From positions 1-40,129 of the forward strand of contig CAJQOX010000087.1 of NCBI GenBank assembly GCA_905480075.1: a stretch of 40,129 nt of DNA. The letters are read 5' to 3'. Numbering within the stretch: position 1 is the stretch's first letter; every line of letters starts with the position of its first letter. The position numbers were made by a program, and so were the translations under genes. Source of the stretch: an uncultured Aureispira sp. (GTDB lineage Bacteria; Bacteroidota; Bacteroidia; Chitinophagales; Saprospiraceae). The notes beneath the pieces are model-generated. The model did no database searches, was not told the origin of the DNA, and was given only the letters and a program-made list of their open reading frames with translations. Positions 17,967-27,136 of the stretch are shown here, in pieces.

Positions 17967-19133
17967 ATGCGTATAATTTTGTTTACCGGTAAAGGGGGAG
18001 TTGGAAAAACCACTACGGCGGCAGCCACTGCCCTTAAGTGTTCTCAAAAAGGACTAAAAACGCTGGTAGTTTCTACAGACCCTGCTCATAGTTTGTCCGA
18101 TGCTTTAAATGTTGAACTAAACCCGGAACCTACTAAAATTGCCGATAACCTTTGGGGACAAGAATTTGATGTGTATTACTCCATGAAAAAAAATTGGGAT
18201 AGTATGCGAAACTTGATGCTTTCTATCTTTAAATGGAAAGGTGTTAGTAATGTCGTTGCAGAAGAATTGTCTGTGCTGCCAGGTATGGAAGAGGCTTCCG
18301 CTTTTCTTTGGATTGAAAAATACTACAGGGAAAAGGCTTATGATGTATTGATTATTGATAGCGCTCCTACAGGTGAAACACTGACCTTGCTGACTTTGCC
18401 TCAAGTTATGCAATCCTGGCTGACTAAGGCATTCCCCGGACAAAAACTTGTTATTAAAGCCGTAGGAAAAGTACTCAATAAAACCAAGGGGATTCCCCTC
18501 GATAAAGGGTATGATGAAATACAAAACCTCTTTTCAAAATTGGAAGTGGTACAAAAAGTAATGCTCGATCCCAAAGTTTGCTCTATCAGAATAGTTGCAA
18601 ACCCCGAAAGAATGGTCATTCAGGAGGCCAAAAGAGCTTACACTTATCTTAATCTCTATGGGTATAATGTCGATGCTGTGATTGTGAATAGGGTGCTGCC
18701 TGAACTAGTCGGGAAAGAGGGTAGTATCTTTGAACAGTATGTTAAATCTCAGGGGAAATATTTAGAAGATATCGAAGAAAGCTTTCAACCACTTCCAATT
18801 TTTAAAGTGGAACATCAGGGTAAGGAAGTGTTTGGTCTTCAGTTACTTGATAAAATTGGGGATGATATTTATGGTGACGTAAATCCGCAGGATATTTATC
18901 ACAACGAAAACCCTTTCAGGGTCAAAGAATTTGATCAGTATTACAGAATATCTTTATTCCTGCCTTTTATTACTGATTCCGAATTTGGTCTGGAAAAATA
19001 TGGTGACGAATTGATTGTAGATGTTAACGGACGTAAAAAAAGTGTTCTTTTGCCTAGATTTGCCAATTTTCTGAAAATGAAAGGGCATGCCTTTGAAGAT
19101 TCATGGCTTCACATTAGACTGAATAAAAATTAA
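17967..19133 (+). CDS. ArsA/Get3 family ATPase
   Basis: A 388-residue cytoplasmic P-loop ATPase. The deviant Walker A FTGKGGVGKTTTAA (residues 6-19), switch I STDPAHSLSDAL (about 36-47) and the DSAPTGETL block (131-139) define the ArsA/Get3 family. The C-terminal 70 residues (YRISLFLPFITDSEFGLEKY..., ending HIRLNKN) form the HSP20-like beta-sandwich found in bacterial ArsA-like proteins of phototrophs and Bacteroidota. A single ATPase half is present, unlike the duplicated E. coli ArsA, and no ars genes (arsB, arsR, arsC) are nearby, so arsenite export is unlikely; a client-binding or targeting role is a better guess. It is followed 14 bases later by an ElaA-type gene, a probable two-gene unit. 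Confidence 0.9.
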   Translation: MRIILFTGKGGVGKTTTAAATALKCSQKGLKTLVVSTDPAHSLSDALNVELNPEPTKIADNLWGQEFDVYYSMKKNWDSMRNLMLSIFKWKGVSNVVAEELSVLPGMEEASAFLWIEKYYREKAYDVLIIDSAPTGETLTLLTLPQVMQSWLTKAFPGQKLVIKAVGKVLNKTKGIPLDKGYDEIQNLFSKLEVVQKVMLDPKVCSIRIVANPERMVIQEAKRAYTYLNLYGYNVDAVIVNRVLPELVGKEGSIFEQYVKSQGKYLEDIEESFQPLPIFKVEHQGKEVFGLQLLDKIGDDIYGDVNPQDIYHNENPFRVKEFDQYYRISLFLPFITDSEFGLEKYGDELIVDVNGRKKSVLLPRFANFLKMKGHAFEDSWLHIRLNKN

Positions 19134-19147
19134 ATTGTACAACTATT

Positions 19148-19606
19148 ATGAATTCGTTATTCTGGGATAATAAATTTTTCGACGATCTGAAAAATACAGA
19201 ACTCTACGCTATTGGTAATCTCAGACAGGAGGTTTTTGTTGTAGAACAAAATTGCCCCTATGTCGATTTTGATTTCAAAGACCTCAAATGTTGGCATGTA
19301 ATGGCCTGGGATCATGAAGGGGACCTCGTAGGTACAACAAGATTGGTTCCTAAAGGAGTGAAATATTCTGATGATATTGCTATCGGAAGAGTAGTTACTT
19401 CTTCTAAAGTCCGCAGAACAGGGGTCGGGAAAGAGTTAATGAGAAAATCCATTGTGTATTGTCACCAGGTCTTCGGAAAACAAAATATCCGGATATCTGC
19501 TCAGGATTATTTAATAAAGTTCTATAATAGCTTCGGGTTTTATGAAACGGGTAAAAAATACCTGGAAGATGATTTTCCTCATTCCGAAATGTACCTCGAG
19601 GTCTGA
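19148..19606 (+). CDS. elaA: ElaA-type GNAT N-acetyltransferase
   Basis: A 152-residue acyl-CoA-dependent acetyltransferase of the ElaA group, close to the E. coli protein in length (153). The diagnostic N-terminal block LRQEVFVVEQNCPYVDFD is nearly the same as in E. coli ElaA. It is followed by the GNAT core IGRVVTSSKVRRTGVGKELM, whose R-x-x-G-x-G pattern binds the CoA pyrophosphate, and by FYNSFGFYETGKKYLEDDFPH. The acceptor substrate is not known for the family. It starts 14 bases after the ArsA-type ATPase, so the two are probably co-transcribed. Confidence 0.9.
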   Translation: MNSLFWDNKFFDDLKNTELYAIGNLRQEVFVVEQNCPYVDFDFKDLKCWHVMAWDHEGDLVGTTRLVPKGVKYSDDIAIGRVVTSSKVRRTGVGKELMRKSIVYCHQVFGKQNIRISAQDYLIKFYNSFGFYETGKKYLEDDFPHSEMYLEV

Positions 19607-19700
19607 ATTTAAGAATTCTTCTACCTCTTTTCTAATCATTACATTTTTCTGCTGACCTTTATCTTTTTAATATCGTTTCTATCTACAAGCATATTAAACA

Positions 19701-20429
19701 ATGAATCTTTGTATCGACATTGGCAATTCTTTTATTAAACTGGCAGTTTTTAATGCTGAAGGAGTCCTGCTGACTTCTTTAAGGTTTTCTGAGGTAGATG
19801 TTGATTGTTTTGCCTCTTTGATAAATGAATATTATGTGGAAAGGGCTATCTTGTCTTCTGTACAAACTGTAGATAATGATTTAATTGTTTTATTAAGAAA
19901 TTCCCTGGATAAGGTAATTGAACTTTCTTCTGAAATAAATATACCGGTAAGGAACTCTTATAAAACTCCTGAAACACTGGGAAATGACAGAGTTGCTGTT
20001 GTTGTTGCTGCTACTGTTTTATTTCCTCAGGAAAATGTTCTGATTGTTGATGCAGGAACCTGTATTACTTATGATTTTATTACCGAAAATAATGAATATT
20101 TAGGGGGGTCTATCTTGCCGGGAATTAATATGAGATTTAAATCTATGGCTGAATTTACCGCAAAATTGCCCTTGGCAAAAATGGAAGTTTTAGATTCTTT
20201 TGTTGGTAATTCAACTCAATCTTCTTTGCAAACAGGAGTGATGCAAGGAGTTTTACACGAAATAAAAGGCTTCAAAGACCAATATCAACAACAATTTGGC
20301 AATATAAGGTTAATTGTGACCGGTGGAGATGCTTCTTATTTTGAAAGTCAACTTAAAAATGAGATATTTGCGGAGCCAAATCTTGTTCTCATTGGTTTGA
20401 ACAGAATTTTGTATTTTAATACCCAATAA
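19701..20429 (+). CDS. coaX: Type III pantothenate kinase
   Basis: Phosphorylates pantothenate, the first step of coenzyme A synthesis. The 242-residue protein has the ASKHA-fold motifs of CoaX: DIGNSFIKLAVF with Asp6 at the N-terminus (phosphate 1), GNDRVAVVVAA, DAGTCITYDF (phosphate 2 and pantothenate binding) and GGSILPGINMRFKSMAEFTAKLP, followed by GNSTQSSLQTGVMQG. The length is normal for the family. The gene is followed almost directly by an outer-membrane protein gene, a neighbourhood seen often in Bacteroidota. Confidence 0.95.
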   Translation: MNLCIDIGNSFIKLAVFNAEGVLLTSLRFSEVDVDCFASLINEYYVERAILSSVQTVDNDLIVLLRNSLDKVIELSSEINIPVRNSYKTPETLGNDRVAVVVAATVLFPQENVLIVDAGTCITYDFITENNEYLGGSILPGINMRFKSMAEFTAKLPLAKMEVLDSFVGNSTQSSLQTGVMQGVLHEIKGFKDQYQQQFGNIRLIVTGGDASYFESQLKNEIFAEPNLVLIGLNRILYFNTQ

Positions 20430-20482
20430 ACTTAGTGGGAAGTTCCTTAACTTTCACTTTTTATATTAATAAATTTTTTTAC

Positions 20483-21880
20483 ATGAACAGGCATTTTAAG
20501 CAGTTATTGACTCCTCTTCTTTTCCTTGTCCTCTCAGGGACTATTGTAAATATTTCCTCAGGACAATATTCAAGAGGCAATTCTCCTTACTCGCGGTTTG
20601 GTTTCGGTGACCTCAAAGGGTCTATGTTTACTCCAAATGCTTCTATGAGTGGTGCCCTGTCTTCAACATACAGAAGTTACTGGGATGTGAACCTCACTAA
20701 CCCGGCTTCGCTTGGTAAACTTCGGTTTACTTCTTTTCAGCTCGGAATAGATTATCAACATAGTGAACTATCTGAAAAAAATACCGGAGAGACTGCTCAG
20801 GCTGATAATGGAAACCTGAGCTACATTTCACTGGCCTTTCCTATTACTAAAAGCTGGGAGGTGATGAGAGATACTCTCAGAAGAGGTGTCCCCGTACAAT
20901 GGGGGATGGCTTTTAGCCTCACTCCATATACTTACGTTGGCTATGATGTCGCAATTACTAGGGAGGTGTCTTCGGTTCCTGATGTGAGATTCAACTATAC
21001 AGGGGAAGGGGCAAAGTACAGAGTTAACTGGTCAAACGGTTTTACCTATAAGGGAATTTCCGCAGGGGCAAATATTGGCTTGCTTTTTGGCAAAACCAGC
21101 TATAGTACGTCTATAGATTTTCAGGATAGTACCCACGCTCTTGCATTTGATGATTTATTGATAGTTGATGAGAATGGTGTGGGGTTTATCTGGGATGTCG
21201 GTCTGCAGTATGAATATGTATTCAAAAATAAAAAAGGACTTACTTCTTCTGACCCGAATTATAATATTGATAATAAATTAACTGTTGCTGTTTATGCTGG
21301 TGGGGTATCAGATATTATTACTTCTTCAAATCAACAGTATACAAGAAACAGCGCATACCACGGAATAGATACTATTCAGAATATAAAGGATGTACAGGGG
21401 GTGCTTTCTATGCCTGTAAAAATAGGTGGGGGTGTTTCTTTTGGAAAAGAACTCGGACTGATTGTCGGCCTTTCTTATGAAACAGAATTATGGTCTATGT
21501 TCCGAAGGGATGGTGTTGAGGACCCTAATCTGACAAACTCCCACAGGGTTGCTCTTGGAATGCAAATTATTCCCGATTTTACCGATTACTCCAGCTACTT
21601 CAATAGAATAAGATACCGTGCAGGGATTCATTATGGCCTTGATCCCAGGGCTGTATCGCCCGATGGCCAAAGGTATCAACTGATGGATTACGGTCTTTCT
21701 GTAGGGGCAGGCTTCCCGATGCGCCCTCCTAAAGCTAAAACTATTCTTGGGTTTGTTAACCTGGGATTTGATGTGGGCTATCTTGGCCATCCTGAGTTGA
21801 TCGGAGATGTATATTTTAGAGTTAATCTGGGCTTTTCACTTAATTCAAGTGGTTGGTTCAATAAATCGAAATTCAGATAG
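20483..21880 (+). CDS. Outer-membrane protein of unknown function (CoaX-linked, NSPYSRFG type)
   Basis: I start this gene at ATG 20483 rather than the in-frame ATG at 20435, because the downstream start gives a proper signal peptide (MNRHFKQLLTPLLFLVLSG..., cleaved near SSGQ), while the upstream one would bury it. The mature protein (total 465 residues) begins QYSRGNSPYSRFGFGDL, a motif recurring in Bacteroidota outer-membrane proteins. It continues with NLTNPASLGKLRFTSFQLGIDYQ and many amphipathic, Gly/aromatic strands, as in FadL/OmpP1-like barrels. It lies 53 bases after coaX and is followed by a strong terminator. Transported substrate, if any, is unknown. Confidence 0.8.
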   Translation: MNRHFKQLLTPLLFLVLSGTIVNISSGQYSRGNSPYSRFGFGDLKGSMFTPNASMSGALSSTYRSYWDVNLTNPASLGKLRFTSFQLGIDYQHSELSEKNTGETAQADNGNLSYISLAFPITKSWEVMRDTLRRGVPVQWGMAFSLTPYTYVGYDVAITREVSSVPDVRFNYTGEGAKYRVNWSNGFTYKGISAGANIGLLFGKTSYSTSIDFQDSTHALAFDDLLIVDENGVGFIWDVGLQYEYVFKNKKGLTSSDPNYNIDNKLTVAVYAGGVSDIITSSNQQYTRNSAYHGIDTIQNIKDVQGVLSMPVKIGGGVSFGKELGLIVGLSYETELWSMFRRDGVEDPNLTNSHRVALGMQIIPDFTDYSSYFNRIRYRAGIHYGLDPRAVSPDGQRYQLMDYGLSVGAGFPMRPPKAKTILGFVNLGFDVGYLGHPELIGDVYFRVNLGFSLNSSGWFNKSKFR

Positions 21881-21903
21881 TCTTTTTTCATCTTGCAGAA
21901 CGG

Positions 21904-21940
21904 AACGCAAACATGGACTTATTTCATGTTTGCGTTTTTT
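21904..21940 (+). terminator. Rho-independent terminator after the CoaX-linked outer-membrane gene
   Basis: AACGCAAACATG (21904-21915) and CATGTTTGCGTT (21925-21936) form a perfect 12-bp stem with a 9-base loop, followed by a run of T ending at 21940. It lies 24 bases past the TAG of the outer-membrane gene. An outer CAGAAC/GTTCTG pair (21896-21901, 21946-21951) could extend the structure. It should end transcripts of the coaX unit before the GNAT gene. Confidence 0.85.
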
Positions 21941-22013
21941 ATTCTGTTCTGAAATGATTTGTTTAATATTTTAATTGAATAATTGTTTTCCGGATTAATA
22001 AATAAGATAAAAA

Positions 22014-22481
22014 TTGAAATATAATATTAGAAAGGCAAATGAAACTGATTTTCATGGAATGCTCTTGTTGATTAAAGAATTGGCCGAATTTGAAAATGCC
22101 CCTGAAAAAGTCCTCAATTCTGTTGAACAGATGAAAGCTGAACAGGATTGCTTTGAGTGTTTTGTAGCAGAAACTAAGGAAGGGGAAATAATAGGAATGT
22201 CCCTTTTTTTCTTTGCCTATTATACCTGGGTAGGAAAATCTTTATATCTAGACGACTTATATGTCAAAAAGGAATACAGAGGCCACGGCATAGGCTCCCT
22301 TTTGTTGGAAAAAATATTTGATGTCGCAAAGGCTAATAATTGCAAAAGAGTAAGATGGCAGGTGTTGAATTGGAATACTGCAGCAATTAATCTGTATAAT
22401 AAATGTGGTGCTTTTATTGACAATGAATGGAGTAACTGTGATTTTGAAGGTGATAGGATCACTGATTTCCAGATTGAATAA
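22014..22481 (+). CDS. GNAT N-acetyltransferase (SSAT-like)
   Basis: A 155-residue acetyltransferase resembling the spermidine/spermine and thialysine acetyltransferase group: IRKANETDFHGMLLLIKELAEFENAPEKV at the N-terminus (here given in part), FAYYTWVGKSLYLDDLYVKK, and the CoA-binding EYRGHGIGSLLL followed by CKRVRWQVLNWNTAAINLY. The substrate is likely a small amine, but this is inferred from the family only. The start is TTG at 22014: a stop codon (22008-22010) lies two codons upstream in frame, and the family N-terminus needs this start. The gene is isolated between a terminator and a convergent TolC-type gene. Confidence 0.9.
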   Translation: MKYNIRKANETDFHGMLLLIKELAEFENAPEKVLNSVEQMKAEQDCFECFVAETKEGEIIGMSLFFFAYYTWVGKSLYLDDLYVKKEYRGHGIGSLLLEKIFDVAKANNCKRVRWQVLNWNTAAINLYNKCGAFIDNEWSNCDFEGDRITDFQIE

Positions 22482-22498
22482 TTTTTTAACTTTAACAT

Positions 22499-22681
22499 TT
22501 GTCTCCTGTTGACCCTGAAGTGAAAGATGAAATGAAAAAAAAGATTGAAGATTATAAAAAATAGTTACCCCTTTATGAGGTTTCATTTCAACATGGCCTG
22601 GAAGATGAAGATAGATTTATGGTTGCTTGCTGGATAAATCAATCTATTTATTGTCAGGACCAGAAAATAAAATTAATTTGA
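22499..22681 (+). pseudogene. Possible small interrupted reading frame
   Basis: A frame starting at TTG 22499 encodes a 21-residue Lys/Glu-rich stretch (SPVDPEVKDEMKKKIEDYKK) that meets TAG at 22562-22564. The same frame then stays open for 38 more codons (LPLYEVSFQHGLEDEDRFM...) to TGA 22679-22681. It could be a small gene carrying an amber codon, or chance. No family was recognised. Confidence 0.2.
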
Positions 22682-22710
22682 CTTCAATGAACTGATTGCG
22701 ACTGACTAAG

Positions 22711-24021
22711 TTATCTGGCAATTGTACCCGCAAGGAGCCGTAATTCCCATTCAGATAGTTTTGCATTGTATTTTGCAGAAATCACCTGTTTCTGTGCCTG
22801 AATGTAATTGAATTGAGCCTGTTGATAATCTAGATAGGTAGCCTGTCCGAGTTTGTAGGCACTCGTAATACGCTCAAAATTATCCTTGCTGATATTTACA
22901 TTGCTAATTTCAAGCGGAATCAGCGCAATATTATTTTCGTGATTTATAAAAGCATCCTTAATACTTTGTTCTATATCATACCGTAACATATTCAAATTAA
23001 GCTCTGCTCCCAGAATAGTCAATTTGTTTTGCTTTATAGCCCTTTTCATAGCCCCTGCCCCATAAATAGTATAAGACAAGCCAAGGTTTATTGATGGGCC
23101 AACCGCATCACTGCTTTTCATAATGCCAACATCATTCTGAGCCCCGGTATAACCATAAGATATCGTTGTATTTATCTTGGGGAAAAGTTCAGTGCGGGTA
23201 ATTTTCAGATCCAGATTTGAACGTTCAATGTTTTGGTTGGCCTGAATCAGACTCAGGTTGTTTTTAAGGGCAGATTCCAATACGTTTTCATAGTTTAAAG
23301 AAAGGTCTAGCTCGGTGTCAACTTCTGCAATAGCATCCTCGTCAATGTCTTCGGTCCCGATGATCTTGTTGATTTGTCGAATAGCCTGCCTTATACTTAA
23401 TTTGATGCGTAATAATTGTGTGCTGTCTGCATTACAGGTGGTCAGAAGGTTTAGTCTTTCCACTTCTGATCCCTGTCCATATTTTCGTTTGGTTTCGATG
23501 CGTTTTAATTGCTCTTTAGTGAAATTGAACTTCTGAGTTGCTATTCTGTAATCTTCCTGAAGTCCCGCAAGTGTATAATATGCCTGAATTACTTTATAGA
23601 TCGTGGACTCTATTTCCTGTTGGTATTGTGTATTGCTGATCGCAAGGTCTACTTTGGATTGCTTAAGTCGGTATACAGGCTTCAACCCATCAAAAATAGT
23701 GTATTTAAAGTTAAGTAAAGCGTTGTAGGTCTGAGATGCTGCAGAAGAATTCAGCTGGTCTGGGAAACCTCCGTAAAAAGTTGTTTTGGAAATAGAGTTT
23801 GAATAGTTATATCCTGCCGAAAAGTCTAAAACCGGCAAAAAACCGGCATTGCCCACGGTTGCATTAACAGCAGTGATTTCAGTGTTGTTTTTAGCAATTT
23901 TAATATTGAAATTATTCTGAACAGATGTTTGAATAACCTTGTCGAGTTGTATGTTTTGCTGTGAAAAAAGATACAATGGGCTAAACAAAACAAAGAAGGA
24001 AAATATGCTTTTAAATGTCAT
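22711..24021 (-). CDS. TolC-family outer-membrane efflux/secretion channel
   Basis: A 436-residue protein with signal peptide (SIFSFFVLFSPLYLFSQQ) and the duplicated TolC architecture: long Gln/Asn/Leu-rich helices alternating with barrel strands, for example LDKVIQTSVQNNFNIKIAKNN near the N-terminus and ISKDNFERITSAYKLGQATYLDYQQAQ near the C-terminus, the latter a hallmark of the second repeat. Three such subunits form a channel across the outer membrane and periplasm. No adaptor (MFP) or inner-membrane pump gene is next to it, so the pump it serves is encoded elsewhere. It is transcribed convergently with the GNAT gene. Confidence 0.93.
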   Translation of the reverse strand: MTFKSIFSFFVLFSPLYLFSQQNIQLDKVIQTSVQNNFNIKIAKNNTEITAVNATVGNAGFLPVLDFSAGYNYSNSISKTTFYGGFPDQLNSSAASQTYNALLNFKYTIFDGLKPVYRLKQSKVDLAISNTQYQQEIESTIYKVIQAYYTLAGLQEDYRIATQKFNFTKEQLKRIETKRKYGQGSEVERLNLLTTCNADSTQLLRIKLSIRQAIRQINKIIGTEDIDEDAIAEVDTELDLSLNYENVLESALKNNLSLIQANQNIERSNLDLKITRTELFPKINTTISYGYTGAQNDVGIMKSSDAVGPSINLGLSYTIYGAGAMKRAIKQNKLTILGAELNLNMLRYDIEQSIKDAFINHENNIALIPLEISNVNISKDNFERITSAYKLGQATYLDYQQAQFNYIQAQKQVISAKYNAKLSEWELRLLAGTIAR

Positions 24022-24606
24022 TTTAATTCATTATTGTCTTGAAAATAATGTCAGGGGTAGCTTTTGAAGCTAATTGATTTAATATGAAATTATTCAATTA
24101 TTGAATGGAGGAAAGATAATCAATCCTCTTCAAATTATCAAATCAAACATCCATGCATTGTATTTCATCCAATTGGCAGCATTTTTTAAATCCTGTCACT
24201 TTTAAATCAAAATAATTGGACTCGATACTCAGATTGCAATCAGCTCTTTGTTACCTGGACCAAATAGTTGGATTGTTTTAAATTTTTTAGATGAAGATGG
24301 ATTCGACAAGATTAACCCATGTTGATACCACCAAATTTAATGTTAGATTTAAATATCGTGATAAAATAAGCGTTTTCTTATTGGTTTTTTGACATTTATC
24401 GCAGGACATGACTTTTTGAAAAAATTTCTCAGTCATTATGGGTATAATTTGAGTCCTTTATATCGTTTCCTGAACTTCTTTTTAGTAATTTGCATTAACT
24501 TTTTGCTAAGCCATGTCTCTTGCTTTTTCAGAAAAGAGCTTTTTCTTTTCTCCTTGGAAGTATAAAGGGCATACTTTAATTATTATTTAAAGAACTTTCA
24601 TTCATT
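24022..24606. other. Divergent intergenic region, 585 bp
   Basis: A long AT-rich spacer between the TolC-type gene and the glycosyltransferase gene. It contains short open frames on the plus strand: 24291-24392 (ATG, 33 codons, with DSTRLTHVDTTKFNVRF) and a start-less frame from about 24365 to 24565. None has a recognisable family. They could be remnants of a lost gene, possibly a transposase, but that is only a guess. No exact TAnnTTTG was found in the appropriate direction for either neighbour. Confidence 0.4.
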
Positions 24607-26130
24607 ATGCGATATAAATTAGTGCTTTTTTTTGCAGCCTTGTCATTTTGGTATGTATTAAATGAGTGCAACTTGTCTTATGCCAATTCAATTAATAAGA
24701 CATATTATGACGTTATTAATTTTAATCCAGACGTAAGAGGATACACTAACCAAATTTATCATATGTTGGATGGACATGGATTTACGTTTGATCCTGTAGA
24801 TAATCCTGAAATGGCAGTTCGTCGCACACCAGGGTATCCTTTTTTCTATGGTGTACATTATTTGCTGTCTAATGATGAAGCAGGTAGTTTTTGGGCAATA
24901 CGTTATACACAGTTGTTTCTCTTTGCTTTGTCTTGTGTTTTATTGGGTATGTCAGTTTTTAACTATACCAATAAACGACGATGGGCTGAGGTGACAGCAT
25001 GGATGTATGCTTTCTCTCCCTTTGTGCCAATGTATGCTTATTTTGTCGTAACAGAGGCCTTGGTGCCGTTTATGGTTGTTTTAGTCTTATTTTTAGCTTC
25101 TTTGTATCATAAAGAGAAAGCATACAAATATTTATATTTAGTAGGGGTGGCTCTGGGAGCTCTGTTTTTGACACGGCCTGTGGTAGGGGTGATGTTGCCT
25201 GCTATATTTTTATCTTTTGTGCAGTTTAAGAAATTATTCCAAAAGACTTACTTCAAAAAGGTGTTTGTAGAAGGATTGATTTATGGTTTGGGCTTTGCTA
25301 CTTTTGTCGGGCCTTGGGTGGTTCGGAATTATGTGATAACGGATGGTGACATTGTTTTAGCAGAAACTTTTTATCATGAAGCTCCTATGAATTTTGGAAG
25401 AGGACATTTCTATTTTAGAACATTAACTTCTGCATGGACAAATTCAGGAAGTGGGAAGACCGAAATTTTAGCGGATAAATTTAGAACTTATGCCGATAAG
25501 GACTTACCTGATGAAGTAAATAAGACTATTCAAGATTATTTAGAAAGTCACCCTCCTTATATTTATGATGTTATAAGCCGAAATGAATTTGAGAGTTTAT
25601 TATATGGCTTATACGATTGTGCTGTTGATATGAAGCACTATAAAACAATGAACCCTTCTCATAATCGAGAATACTGGGTCAATCAACCTTGCCAGTTTGA
25701 AAATAAGAAAAAAGCAGTTGCTTTGACCAAACAATTTAAAGAAAAAGCTGGCTTGCATTATTATTTAATTACACCTTTAACTACACTGTTTAAATTCTGT
25801 GTGCAAAGTAATACTCAGCACATTATATCTCTTAATCCCAAAGGGAGGAATTTCACACTTTGGCAAAAAGGGGTGAAAGCTTTTTGTTTATTACTCAATC
25901 TCTGTCTTTTTTTTAGTGTGTTCTTTTTTCTGTTCACCAAAACAGAAAGTAACTTAAAAATTCTCTTTGTGTTTTTTCTTTTAACTACTGTATTGTTTTT
26001 TACTTGGGGGATTAGACACACAGAAAACCGCTATATGATTCCCTTGGTTCCAATCGGACATACTGCTTTGGCTTATTTTGTGGCTAATTTGTGGGATTGG
26101 TGGGACAACCGTAAGGTTAAAATAAAATAA
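24607..26130 (+). CDS. GT-C fold membrane glycosyltransferase (GT39/ArnT-like)
   Basis: A 507-residue integral membrane protein with about ten hydrophobic segments. The first loop holds NFNPDVRGYTNQIYHMLDG with Asp42, in the position of the catalytic Asp of GT-C enzymes that use lipid-phosphate sugar donors. MAVRRTPGYPFFYGVHYLL follows, the R-x-P-GYP motif typical of ArnT/PMT-like proteins, then VVTEALVPFMVVLVLF and ALFLTRPVVGVMLPAIF. A large loop (about 255-400) is probably extracytoplasmic. It would glycosylate a lipid, glycan or protein on the outer face of the inner membrane. Its single-gene setting gives no clue to the acceptor. Confidence 0.75.
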   Translation: MRYKLVLFFAALSFWYVLNECNLSYANSINKTYYDVINFNPDVRGYTNQIYHMLDGHGFTFDPVDNPEMAVRRTPGYPFFYGVHYLLSNDEAGSFWAIRYTQLFLFALSCVLLGMSVFNYTNKRRWAEVTAWMYAFSPFVPMYAYFVVTEALVPFMVVLVLFLASLYHKEKAYKYLYLVGVALGALFLTRPVVGVMLPAIFLSFVQFKKLFQKTYFKKVFVEGLIYGLGFATFVGPWVVRNYVITDGDIVLAETFYHEAPMNFGRGHFYFRTLTSAWTNSGSGKTEILADKFRTYADKDLPDEVNKTIQDYLESHPPYIYDVISRNEFESLLYGLYDCAVDMKHYKTMNPSHNREYWVNQPCQFENKKKAVALTKQFKEKAGLHYYLITPLTTLFKFCVQSNTQHIISLNPKGRNFTLWQKGVKAFCLLLNLCLFFSVFFFLFTKTESNLKILFVFFLLTTVLFFTWGIRHTENRYMIPLVPIGHTALAYFVANLWDWWDNRKVKIK

Positions 26131-26236
26131 TAAGTTTTAAACAATTTTAAACAAAATCGAAATCCTCAAAAAAATAAACAAACTGTGTCTCTCTCAGAAT
26201 GTTATCTTTTAACGTTGACCCGGCATACAGAAACTC

Positions 26237-26277
26237 AATTGCCCTTGATAGCTTCATTTGAACTAAAAAGGGCAATT
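26237..26277. terminator. Hairpin between convergent glycosyltransferase and HD-domain genes
   Basis: AATTGCCCTT (26237-26246) and AAGGGCAATT (26268-26277) form a perfect 10-bp stem with a 21-base loop, placed between two convergent stop codons (26130 and 26305). On the plus strand a T-rich stretch follows about 10 bases later. It probably serves as a shared transcript end, though the large loop and the lack of an adjacent U-run make it a non-standard terminator. Confidence 0.5.
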
Positions 26278-26304
26278 CGAAATTGATTTTTATTTAATCA
26301 GGGA

Positions 26305-26931
26305 CTAAAAATTTGTCAGAATAATTTCATCCTGCATGATTTGTTCAAACCAATGAACAGGACTTTGGTATTTATCACCTGTTTGGGTGTCGCATTTAAA
26401 AAAGAGGTAGAATAATTGCATGTTTTTACCTAATCTTTCTCTAAGGTTCTCAAGTATAAGTTTCGATTTGTCAAAGTGGCCGGAATAGGCATTTCTCCAA
26501 GCATAAAAAGCTTCGTCATGAAGTTCTATTACATCAAGAACGGCTTGGTCTTTGACGTACTTTCGAGCGAAATTCAACGCATATATAGAATGATGCTTTG
26601 ACCAGTCAGTTCGTGGTCGGGCGGTCTCTTCGAGATGCTTAAAAGTGTCGTGAAGGATTGTTACAAGGCGTAGTTGTTGCCTCATTTTCCAACTATTGGT
26701 GGATTTGTCTACATTCTGAAGAACTTCATGTATATGGTATATTATTTTACCTTCAGGATGCCCGGAACGAGGTTCTCCCCAAAAGGCTCCTTCCTGCCAT
26801 GCAAGGTCGTTCAGAATTTTATTTTCTGTTTCGTTTTCAGGCTTAATATAATGTGCAAAGACATTCACGTCTCTTGTTACTACGTTCATAAGCATTGGGC
26901 CGGGATTCCAAATTCTTTGACTGGTATTCAT
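26305..26931 (-). CDS. HD-domain metal-dependent hydrolase-like protein
   Basis: A 208-residue cytoplasmic protein with the HD-superfamily metal-ligand pattern: His66/His68 in KIIYHIHEVL, the His94-Asp95 pair in VTILHDTFKH, His113-His114 in SKHHSIYALNF, and His138-Asp139 in DVIELHDEAFYAW. HD proteins hydrolyse phosphoester bonds, mostly in nucleotides; the substrate here is unknown. It stands alone on the minus strand, 205 bases from kdsA. Upstream, a TATGATTTG sequence (one base longer than TAnnTTTG) 17 bases after a TTG might be its promoter. Confidence 0.75.
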   Translation of the reverse strand: MNTSQRIWNPGPMLMNVVTRDVNVFAHYIKPENETENKILNDLAWQEGAFWGEPRSGHPEGKIIYHIHEVLQNVDKSTNSWKMRQQLRLVTILHDTFKHLEETARPRTDWSKHHSIYALNFARKYVKDQAVLDVIELHDEAFYAWRNAYSGHFDKSKLILENLRERLGKNMQLFYLFFKCDTQTGDKYQSPVHWFEQIMQDEIILTNF

Positions 26932-27136
26932 AAATACTTAATTTGTGCAAATCATAAAATAATGTTGTTTTATCAACATAACAGGGGGTGAAAAAGATTT
27001 GCGGGTTACATAAAGCAAAAATCTTACCAATGTTAATCAAACCATAATAAAATGTTAAAAAATTGTTGATTATCCAATTAACAAAAACAATTGCTATATA
27101 TTTTAAAATAGATTTATGTTTCTTTATAGAATATAC

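Noticed and set aside
17967-19133. Arsenic resistance operon
   Set aside because: The ATPase has only one P-loop half and no arsR, arsB or arsC gene is near; its partner is ElaA.
20435-20482. Upstream start for the outer-membrane protein after coaX
   Set aside because: Starting at 20435 adds 16 residues before a good signal peptide and overlaps the spacer; the ATG at 20483 gives a standard export signal.
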